A stretch of 55,703 bases of DNA from Actinoplanes aureus (GTDB lineage: Bacteria; Actinomycetota; Actinomycetes; Mycobacteriales; Micromonosporaceae). The stretch covers positions 98,647 to 154,349 of the forward strand of contig NZ_JADQTO010000013.1 in assembly GCF_015704865.1 (NCBI RefSeq), given 5' to 3'. Positions within the stretch are counted from its first letter, which is position 1; every line of letters begins with the position of its first letter. Below, in pieces: positions 8,255 through 14,274 of the stretch. The translations under genes and the position numbers were made by a program. The notes under the pieces are model-generated. The model did not search any database and was not told the origin of the DNA. It saw only the letters and a list, made by a program, of their open reading frames with translations.

Positions 8255-8601
8255 GCCGGGTTCGCCTCGCCCCAGACCAGCATCGCGTGCAGGATGCCGC
8301 CCAGGCTGTGGCCCCGCTCGGTCAACTCGTACACCACCCGGGGCGGCACCTCGGCATGCACCGTACGGGTCAGGATGCCCTGATGTTCCAGTGACCGCAG
8401 TCGATCGGTCAGGGTCTTGGCGCTCGGCGTCCCCACCGCGGCCCGCAGCTCACCGAACCGCTTCGGCCCGCTCAGCAGCTCGCGCACCACGAGCGTGGCC
8501 CACTTGCCGTCCAGCACCCGCAGCGTCCGCTCTACCCCGCACCCGGCGACCCTGGTCTCGTCGACAAGCTGTTTCAGCTGCTCAGGCCCAATGGTTTCCA
8601 T
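8251..8601 (-). CDS. HxlR-family winged-helix transcriptional regulator
   Basis: A 116-residue regulator with the HxlR/DUF24 fold: an N-terminal G-C-G-V-E-R segment with one Cys, D-G-K-W-A-T-L-V-V-R-E-L, G-P-K-R-F-G-E-L-R, then the recognition helix S-A-K-T-L-T-D-R-L-R-S-L-E and a beta-wing ending R-V-V-Y-E-L-T-E-R-G. The Cys near residue 20 sits where redox-sensing members (QorR/HypR type) carry theirs. It is divergent from an NmrA-like gene and coupled to the hemerythrin gene, which fits a quinone, electrophile or redox stress regulator. TATATT at 8610-8615 on the minus strand would place the start point almost on the ATG, suggesting a near-leaderless message. Confidence 0.85.
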   Translation of the reverse strand: METIGPEQLKQLVDETRVAGCGVERTLRVLDGKWATLVVRELLSGPKRFGELRAAVGTPSAKTLTDRLRSLEHQGILTRTVHAEVPPRVVYELTERGHSLGGILHAMLVWGEANPA

Positions 8602-8657
8602 GCGGAAACAATATAACTTTCTGGGTACTGCTTCAGCCGCGGAACTACGGTCACCGC
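8602..8657. promoter_or_regulatory. Divergent promoter region between HxlR and NmrA-like genes
   Basis: Only 56 bp separate the two starts. The AT-rich core at 8606-8620 supplies a TATAAC -10-like hexamer on the plus strand (8612-8617) and TATATT on the minus strand (8615-8610). A single regulator bound here could control both directions. No perfect palindrome is visible. Confidence 0.45.
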
Positions 8658-9503
8658 ATGACCGAGACCACCGTCGTCGTGCACGGCGCCACCGGAACCC
8701 AGGGCCAGGCCATCGTCCGCTCGTTGCGTGCGGCCGGCCATCGCATCCGCGCCGTCACCCGCAACCCCCGCCCCTCCACCGACCCGGCCGTCCAGTTCGT
8801 CCCCGCCGACCTGCTGGAACAGGCCTACCAGGGCGCCGACGCCGTCGTCGTACAGCTGCCGCTGGACTTCACCGCCGACACGCCGGGCCGGGCGGACACC
8901 ATCCTCGCCGCGCTCGCCACCGCCGGCGTACCCCGGGCGATCTTCAACACCGGCGGCGGCATCCCGCCCGCTGACCCGATCGGCGTACCCTTCGTCGACG
9001 CCCGGATCCGCCTCGCCGCCGGCCTGCCGCACGCCGTTCCGGTCGCCTCGGTCGTCGGCCCGGCGAGCACCTACCTGGAGAACCTCGCCGCACCCTGGTC
9101 CCACCGCCTCCTGCTCGACCAGGGCGAGCTGCGCTATCCGCTGCCGGCCTCGGTGCCGAACCCGTGGGTGGCGGCCGCCGACCTGGGCGCCGCCATCGCC
9201 GACCTGATCACTGCCAGCACGCCGCCCGCGGCCAGGCTCGTCGCCGGCCCTTCGGCCCTGACCGGCCCGGAGCTGGCCGCCGAGATCGAGGCCGCGATCG
9301 GCCGCCCGGTCCGCTGGCACACCATCGAGCCGGCCGAGTACGCCCGGATGCTCGCACCGCACCTCGGCGACACGATCGCCGCCGGCATCGCCGGCGCCTA
9401 CACCAACCCGGCGCCGCCGCCGAACCCCGCCCTCATCACGCACGGCCTGACGAGCGCGAAGGCCTGGGCCGCCGAGACGTTGCTCCCGCACCGGGACGCG
9501 TGA
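8658..9503 (+). CDS. NmrA-like NAD(P)-binding protein
   Basis: A 281-residue atypical short-chain dehydrogenase of the NmrA/QOR2-like type. The N-terminal Rossmann motif is V-H-G-A-T-G-T-Q-G (residues 8-16). T-R-N-P-R after beta-2 is a typical NADP-preferring signature. The C-terminal half resembles the substrate domain of NmrA-like quinone oxidoreductases and sensors. The ATG at 8658 sits 56 bp from the divergent HxlR gene, matching the common arrangement in which an HxlR regulator controls a quinone reductase or NmrA-like protein. It may therefore reduce quinones or sense the NADP redox state. It converges on the LysE gene with 8 bp between stops. Confidence 0.8.
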   Translation: MTETTVVVHGATGTQGQAIVRSLRAAGHRIRAVTRNPRPSTDPAVQFVPADLLEQAYQGADAVVVQLPLDFTADTPGRADTILAALATAGVPRAIFNTGGGIPPADPIGVPFVDARIRLAAGLPHAVPVASVVGPASTYLENLAAPWSHRLLLDQGELRYPLPASVPNPWVAAADLGAAIADLITASTPPAARLVAGPSALTGPELAAEIEAAIGRPVRWHTIEPAEYARMLAPHLGDTIAAGIAGAYTNPAPPPNPALITHGLTSAKAWAAETLLPHRDA

Positions 9504-9511
9504 CGGACTGG

Positions 9512-10147
9512 TCAGTCCCCGCGGCCGGTCAGTGCGACGGTCACGCCCAGACCGACCATGGCGACGCCACCGGTGCCGCCGACCGCGGCCATGCGGCGGG
9601 GTGAGCGGGCGAACCAGTCCCGCGCGCCGGCCGCGGTCAGGCCCCACAGCCCGTCGCAGACCAGTGCCATGGCCGTGAAGCAGAGGCCGAGCAGGAGCAT
9701 CTGCGCGGTGACGTGACCGGCGGAACGGTCCACGAACTGCGGCAGCACGGCGGCGTAGAAGACGAACGACTTGGGGTTCGACACCCCGACGACCAGACCC
9801 TCCCAGAGGGTGCGCCAGGTGCCGCGCACCGAGGCGGGACCGTCCACCGGCGCCGCCAGGGCACGCCGGTGCCGGAACGCCTGCACGCCGAGATAGACCA
9901 GGTAAGCCGCGCCGAGCAGCTTCAGGATCGTGAACGCGACGAGCGAACGCTCGACGATCGAGCCGACGCCCAGGGCGACCAGCGCCACGGCCAGGTAGGC
10001 ACCCAGCGTGTTGCCGAGCACCGAGATCAGGGCGACCCGGCGCCCGTAGGCCAGCGCTCGCCCGATCACGAACAGCACGCTGGGTCCCGGGATCACGATG
10101 ATCACGAATGCCATGGTCAGGAAGGCGGCCAGCCGTTCCACGCTCAT
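9512..10147 (-). CDS. LysE/RhtB-family amino-acid exporter
   Basis: A 211-residue inner-membrane translocator with the LysE layout. Six hydrophobic segments are visible, with the family motif I-P-G-P-S near residue 20 and a G-R-A-L-A-Y-G segment after it. A cytoplasmic basic loop lies about residues 75-95, and N-P-K near residue 115 (V-S-N-P-K-S) is the second conserved motif. Members export amino acids or homoserine lactones. ATG 10147 is preceded by GGGGGTTGAG and fits the family start; the frame continues upstream but that part is not family-like. The gene is monocistronic and divergent from the GntR regulator, 287 bp away. Confidence 0.85.
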   Translation of the reverse strand: MSVERLAAFLTMAFVIIVIPGPSVLFVIGRALAYGRRVALISVLGNTLGAYLAVALVALGVGSIVERSLVAFTILKLLGAAYLVYLGVQAFRHRRALAAPVDGPASVRGTWRTLWEGLVVGVSNPKSFVFYAAVLPQFVDRSAGHVTAQMLLLGLCFTAMALVCDGLWGLTAAGARDWFARSPRRMAAVGGTGGVAMVGLGVTVALTGRGD

Positions 10148-10219
10148 CTCAACCCCCGCATCGATGGTCTTGCCAACGTACCCGGCTCCCGGGCCGAGGT
10201 TTGCTTGCCGGTCACTCTC

Positions 10220-10319
10220 CTTCTTCGGTACGCGTGATCGGCGCCCCGCCGAAGCCGACTCGTGCCCGCCGTCCCGCGCGAGCCGGGCCTTGCGTCCCGG
10301 CCTCAGCGCGGCCGCCGGG
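10220..10319. repeat. Dispersed intergenic repeat, copy 1 (diverged)
   Basis: Begins CTTCTTCGGTACGCG, shared with the copies at 37090 and, in variant form, 52364 and the inverted copy at 32618. GCCGTCCC and GCGCGA blocks follow and a CGGCC...GCGCGGCCGCCGGG end matches the copy at 37090-37190. The middle is less similar than in the other copies. Function unknown. Confidence 0.5.
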
Positions 10320-10383
10320 AAACACCAGTCCGTCGCGCTGCGCGAGGCCCGCCGTAACCGGCAGGCAGACCCCGACCAAAGCG

Positions 10384-10403
10384 ACTGGTCCAACCAGTTG
10401 ACG
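10384..10403 (+). promoter_or_regulatory. GntR/FadR-type operator overlapping a -35 box
   Basis: ACTGGT-CCA-ACCAGT at 10384-10398 is a perfect inverted repeat matching the TGGT-N3-ACCA consensus of FadR-subfamily GntR regulators. It overlaps TTGACG (10398-10403), a likely -35, in front of the GntR gene whose ATG is at 10435. This suggests autorepression. Confidence 0.65.
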
Positions 10404-10434
10404 GGTTGATGTGAGGGCGGGCACACTTCCGGGC

Positions 10435-11148
10435 ATGACGTTCGAACCGTTGTCGCGGGAGTCCGTGTCGGACCAGGTGTTCGGCCGGTTGCGGGATGCT
10501 GTCGTGGCCGGGCGGTATGCGGCCGGCGATCCGCTGCCCAGTGAGCGGGAGCTGGCCGCCGCCTTCGGGGTGAACCGGCACGCGATCCGGGAAGCGCTGC
10601 GCCGGCTTCAGCAGCTCGGCCTGGTCCGGGTGAGCCAGGGCGGCGCTACCCGGGTGCAGGATTGGCGGGCCACCGCCGGGCTGGACCTGGCCATGACACT
10701 CGCTGCCGCCGAGGACGTGCTGCCGGTCGCGACGCTGAACCGCGACGTGCTGGAGATGCGGGCCTGCATCGGCGCCGACGCGGCCCGGCTCTGCGCCGAA
10801 CGCGCCGAGCCGTCGGCGCGGGATCTGATCGCGCGGGCGGTGGAGGAGTACGCGGCGGCGGTGCCCGACCTGGCCCGGATGGCCGAGGCGGACCTGGCCC
10901 TGTGGCGGCGGATCGTCGAAGGGTCCGGCAACATCGCCTATCTGCTGGCGTTCAACAGCCTCACCGCCGGAGCGCTCGCCGTCGGGCACATGCCGCCGCA
11001 GCGGCGTACCGCGGAGCTTCTCGACGTCGCCGCGCACCGGCGGCTCTCCGAACTGATCGGCGCCGGTGACGCGGCCGGTGCCGAAGGCGCGGCCCGCGCC
11101 CTGCTCAGCGCGGCCGTCGCGGCCGAGACGGAATCGCCCCGGCCCTGA
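10435..11148 (+). CDS. GntR-family regulator, FadR/FCD subfamily
   Basis: A 237-residue regulator. The winged HTH is at residues 1-75 with D-P-L-P-S-E-R-E-L-A and V-N-R-H-A-I-R-E-A-L-R-R-L, typical of GntR. The C-terminal all-helical FCD domain (80-225) carries the R-A-C-I-G-A-D-A-A segment and later His residues that often hold a metal or a carboxylate ligand. The FadR subfamily senses acyl-CoA or organic acids. ATG 10435 is chosen over an upstream GTG because the operator and -35 lie immediately before it; the leader would be very short. The hydroxylase and lysoplasmalogenase genes follow on the same strand after 47 bp, so it may control them. Confidence 0.85.
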   Translation: MTFEPLSRESVSDQVFGRLRDAVVAGRYAAGDPLPSERELAAAFGVNRHAIREALRRLQQLGLVRVSQGGATRVQDWRATAGLDLAMTLAAAEDVLPVATLNRDVLEMRACIGADAARLCAERAEPSARDLIARAVEEYAAAVPDLARMAEADLALWRRIVEGSGNIAYLLAFNSLTAGALAVGHMPPQRRTAELLDVAAHRRLSELIGAGDAAGAEGAARALLSAAVAAETESPRP

Positions 11149-11195
11149 TCCGGCTTGCTCGCCTGACTCCAACGCACAGATGGGACCCCTCGCCC

Positions 11196-12023
11196 ATGAT
11201 CCCTGCCGTCCTCTATGCCGTACCCGCGTTTCTCCTGCTCATCGTCATGGAGTTCCTGTCGTTCCGGTTCCTGCCGGACGACGAGGAGCGCGGCTACGAG
11301 GCCCGTGACACCGCCACCAGCCTGTCCATGGGCCTCGGCAGCCAGATCATCGGCGTGCCGTGGAAGCTGTTCACCGCGGTCGCCTTCGCCGGGTTGTACG
11401 TGATCAGCCCGTTCAAACTGGACCCGCACGACTGGTGGGTGTGGGTGCTGCTGTTCTTCGCCGACGATCTCGCCTACTACTGGTTCCACCGGCTGCATCA
11501 CGAGGTCCGGGTGTTCTGGGCCGGGCACGTGGTGCACCACTCCAGCCAGTTCTTCAACCTGTCCACCGCGCTGCGGCAGAGCTGGACGCCGATGACCTCA
11601 CTGCCGTTCTGGCTCGGGCTGGCGCTCATCGGGTTCCCGCCGTGGATGATCTTCCTCCAGCAGTCGATCAGCCTGGCGTACCAGTTCTTCCTGCACACCG
11701 AGCGCGTCGACCGGCTGCCCCGGCCGATCGAGTGGTTCTTCAACACCCCGTCGCACCACCGGGTGCACCACGGCTCGAACGACCCGTACCTGGACCGCAA
11801 CTACGGCGGCATCCTGATCATCTGGGACCGGATGTTCGGCAGCTTCGAGCCCGAGGGTGAGCGGGCCAGGTACGGACTGACCACGAACATCGAGACGTAC
11901 AACCCGCTGAAGGTGGCCACACACGAGTACGCGGCGATCTGGCGTGACCTGCGGTCCACATCGAACTGGCGGCACCGCGCCGGCTACCTGTTCGGCCACC
12001 CCGGCTGGCAGCCCGCCTCATGA
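11196..12023 (+). CDS. Fatty acid hydroxylase/sterol desaturase superfamily membrane protein
   Basis: A 275-residue integral membrane di-iron oxygenase of the fatty-acid-hydroxylase superfamily. The eight-His signature is present: H-R-L-H-H (near residue 96), H-V-V-H-H (near 110) and H-H-R-V-H-H (near 190), with N-Y-G-G and W-D-R-M-F-G-S after the last cluster. The superfamily contains C-5 sterol desaturases, carotenoid hydroxylases and alkylglycerol monooxygenase; the Y-W-F-H-R-L-H-H and H-T-E-R segments recall the alkylglycerol monooxygenase branch. Its stop overlaps the start of a YhhN lysoplasmalogenase by four bases, which favours an ether-lipid substrate (inference). No sterol or carotenoid genes are nearby. 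Confidence 0.83.
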   Translation: MIPAVLYAVPAFLLLIVMEFLSFRFLPDDEERGYEARDTATSLSMGLGSQIIGVPWKLFTAVAFAGLYVISPFKLDPHDWWVWVLLFFADDLAYYWFHRLHHEVRVFWAGHVVHHSSQFFNLSTALRQSWTPMTSLPFWLGLALIGFPPWMIFLQQSISLAYQFFLHTERVDRLPRPIEWFFNTPSHHRVHHGSNDPYLDRNYGGILIIWDRMFGSFEPEGERARYGLTTNIETYNPLKVATHEYAAIWRDLRSTSNWRHRAGYLFGHPGWQPAS

Positions 12024-12658
12024 GCCTGCCGTTGAGGTTGTTCGCCGCTGCCGCGACGGTCGAGATCGTCGCGGTGGCCGCGGACTGGACCGCCGTGCAG
12101 TGGGTGGCCAAGCCGCTGCTGGCCCCGCTGCTCATCTGGCATCTGCTGCGGCACCGGAGGCCGGACCCGGTGGTGGTGGGGCTCGCGTTCGCCACCGCCG
12201 GCGACATCGCGCTGCTGGTGCCGGGGGAGCCGGCGTTCCTGACCGGGATGCTGTTCTTCCTCGGCGCGCAGGTCAGCTTCATCGTCGCCTTCGTGCGGCG
12301 GGGCCGGCCGCGGTGGTGGGTGTTCGCCGGATACGGGCTGCTGTGGGCGGTCGCGAACGCGGCGCTGTGGGAGAGGCTGGGCGCTTTGCGCGTACCGGTG
12401 CTGCTCTACAGTCTGGCGCTGACCTCGATGGCGGCGGCAGCGGCAGGGGTTTCCCGGCGCGTCGCGGCCGGTGGCGCACTCTTCCTGATCTCCGACCTGC
12501 TGATCGGCCTGGGCGCGGCGGGCATGCGCCCGCCGGCGCACGGCGTGCTGGTGATGACGACGTACGCGGCCGCTCTCTTCCTGATAGCGACCGGCTGGGC
12601 CGGTCAGCGCCCTGCGGTGGAGGCCCACCTTGGGCCGGCCCGGTCGGTCAAAGCTTGA
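12020..12658 (+). CDS. YhhN-family lysoplasmalogenase-like membrane protein
   Basis: A 212-residue membrane protein with about eight hydrophobic segments, matching the YhhN/TMEM86 family. Family-like features are K-P-L-L near residue 36, G-D-I-A-L-L (about residues 61-66), and a late I-S-D-L-L-I segment with conserved acidic residue near 160. Members hydrolyse the vinyl-ether bond of lysoplasmalogens. The gene overlaps the upstream hydroxylase gene (ATGA at 12020-12023), so the proteins are likely made together. The conserved aspartates expected for catalysis (G-D and S-D) are present. It ends before a strong bidirectional hairpin. Confidence 0.78.
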   Translation: MSLPLRLFAAAATVEIVAVAADWTAVQWVAKPLLAPLLIWHLLRHRRPDPVVVGLAFATAGDIALLVPGEPAFLTGMLFFLGAQVSFIVAFVRRGRPRWWVFAGYGLLWAVANAALWERLGALRVPVLLYSLALTSMAAAAAGVSRRVAAGGALFLISDLLIGLGAAGMRPPAHGVLVMTTYAAALFLIATGWAGQRPAVEAHLGPARSVKA

Positions 12659-12791
12659 GGATCGCGATTGCCTCGCGTTCGCCCGCCGTTACGTCAGGTG
12701 GTGCTGTTTCCCGGCGGTCGCGTTTCCCGACGGCCGTCCGGTGCGCCAGCGGGACCATCCGCGGCGCTGGTGGCCGGCCGGAGGACAGTGT

Positions 12792-12825
12792 GGGGAGCCC
12801 GGGTGGGACCGCACCCGGGCTCCCC
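12792..12825. terminator. Bidirectional terminator hairpin
   Basis: Perfect 13-bp stem GGGGAGCCCGGGT (12792-12804) with ACCCGGGCTCCCC (12813-12825) around an 8-base loop. It lies between the convergent lysoplasmalogenase and S8 protease genes and can serve both. Confidence 0.85.
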
Positions 12826-12845
12826 GCACTGATGGGGAGAGGGGT

Positions 12846-14027
12846 CTAGAAGGCGCCCGTGTAGAGCAGCCGGTTCGGCGAGCCGGAACCGGGGCTGCTC
12901 ACCACGCCCGTGGTCGCGTTGCTGACGATGGCGCTGTGCACCTGGGCCGGTGTGGAGCCGGGCTGGCCGGCCAGATACAGCGCGGCCGCGCCGGCGACGT
13001 GCGGTGCCGCCATCGACGTGCCGCTGATGGTGTTGGTGGCGGTGTTGCTGGTGTACCAGGCCGAGGTGATGCCGATGCCGGGCGCGAACAGGTCGACGCA
13101 GCTGCCGCGGTTGGCCCAGGACGGCTTGGCGTCGCTGCTGTTGGTCGCCGAGACGGTGAGCGCCTGGGTCACCCGGGCCGGTGACTGGGTGCAGGCGTCG
13201 AGGGCGAACAGGCCGAGGAAGCCGTTGCCGGCCGCGATCGAGTAGCTGACTCCGGAGGCGATCGACGCGCGTACCGCGTTGTCCAGGGCGGTGTCGGCGC
13301 CGCCGCCGAGGCTCATGTTGGCGACGGCGGGCTCGACCGCGTTGGCCGTCACCCACTCGATGCCGGCGACGACCTGCGCGGTCGTGCCGCTGCCCTGGCA
13401 GTTGAGCACCCGCACGGCGTACAGCTGCACACCCTTGGCCACGCCGTGTGCTGTGCCGCCGACGGTGCCGGCGACGTGCGTACCGTGGCCGTTGCAGTCG
13501 TCGGCGGCGCCGCCGTCGATGGCGTCGAAGCCGCTCGAGGCGCGCCCGCCGAAGTCCTGGTGAGTGGTGCGGATGCCGGTGTCGATGATGTAGGCCCGCA
13601 CGTTCGCCGCGGTCGTGTTGAAGTTGTACGCCTGGTTCAGCGGGCGGTTGCGCTGGTCGATGCGGTCCAGGCCGTAGGACGGCGGGTTGGTCTGCGTGTC
13701 GGAGATCCGGTGGACGACGTTGGGCTGCACGAACGCGACGTCCGGGTCGGCGGCCACCTGCCGCGCCTTCCGCGCCGACATGGTCGCCGCGAAACCGTTG
13801 AACACCCTGCGGTACGTGTGAGCCACGGTCGTACCGTGCTCGGCGGCGACGTCGGCAACCTTGCCGGACTTGAGGACGACGACGTAGCTGTCCGGCACCA
13901 CTTCGGCGCCGCGCACCGTCAGGACGTCCGCTTCGGCGGGCGCCGCCTGCACTCCGGTGGCCAGTCCGAAGACCGACAGGACAACGGCGCCGGCAACAGC
14001 GGCGCCGCGACGAATGGCTGTTCTCAC
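12846..14027 (-). CDS. Secreted S8 subtilisin-like serine protease
   Basis: A 393-residue exported protease. Signal peptide is at residues 1-29, an I9 inhibitor propeptide at about 35-110 (Y-V-V-V-L-K-S-G-K start, ending near V-Q-P-N), and the S8 catalytic domain at about 115-393. The triad is visible: Asp149 in I-I-D-T-G-I, His181 in N-G-H-G-T-H-V-A-G, and Ser338 in G-T-S-M-A-A-P-H-V-A-G. The length and lack of extra C-terminal domains match actinobacterial proteinase K-like enzymes. GTG 14027 is chosen because GGGGAGG lies just upstream and the signal peptide then has a normal length; an upstream ATG at 14054 would bury that RBS. It lies downstream of, and on the same strand as, the megasynthase. 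Confidence 0.9.
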   Translation of the reverse strand: MRTAIRRGAAVAGAVVLSVFGLATGVQAAPAEADVLTVRGAEVVPDSYVVVLKSGKVADVAAEHGTTVAHTYRRVFNGFAATMSARKARQVAADPDVAFVQPNVVHRISDTQTNPPSYGLDRIDQRNRPLNQAYNFNTTAANVRAYIIDTGIRTTHQDFGGRASSGFDAIDGGAADDCNGHGTHVAGTVGGTAHGVAKGVQLYAVRVLNCQGSGTTAQVVAGIEWVTANAVEPAVANMSLGGGADTALDNAVRASIASGVSYSIAAGNGFLGLFALDACTQSPARVTQALTVSATNSSDAKPSWANRGSCVDLFAPGIGITSAWYTSNTATNTISGTSMAAPHVAGAAALYLAGQPGSTPAQVHSAIVSNATTGVVSSPGSGSPNRLLYTGAF

Positions 14028-14070
14028 CTGAACCTCCCCACGTTGGGTGGTCACGCAACCACGTCAGGTG

Positions 14071-14099
14071 ACGCTAACAGCCTGATAGATGTCTGTGAA
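14071..14099 (-). promoter_or_regulatory. Predicted promoter of the S8 protease gene
   Basis: On the minus strand TTCACA (14099-14094) and TAGCGT (14076-14071) are separated by exactly 17 bp, fitting a primary-sigma promoter with an actinobacterial TAG-type -10. It lies about 45 bp upstream of the GTG start at 14027. Confidence 0.5.
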
Positions 14100-14208
14100 T
14101 GGCGTGCTCGCTGTCTTTTTCCGTGCGAGCCGCGCGAGGCCCCAAGCGGTGATCTTGCTTGGCCCACGCTCACTGCGGTCTCAACGGCCGCCAGACAGCA
14201 CCCACGTT

Positions 14209-14242
14209 GGGCCGGCAACCACCGGCCGGCCGCAACCGGCCC
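14209..14242 (-). terminator. Possible terminator hairpin after the megasynthase gene
   Basis: GGGCCGG (14209-14215) and CCGGCCC (14236-14242) form a 7-bp outer stem; the enclosed bases contain a further CCGGCCGG self-pairing core. It lies 33 bases past the megasynthase stop. Fold quality was not computed. Confidence 0.35.
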
Positions 14243-14274
14243 TGCAAACCGCAAGCATGTGGACCGGCCGCTGG

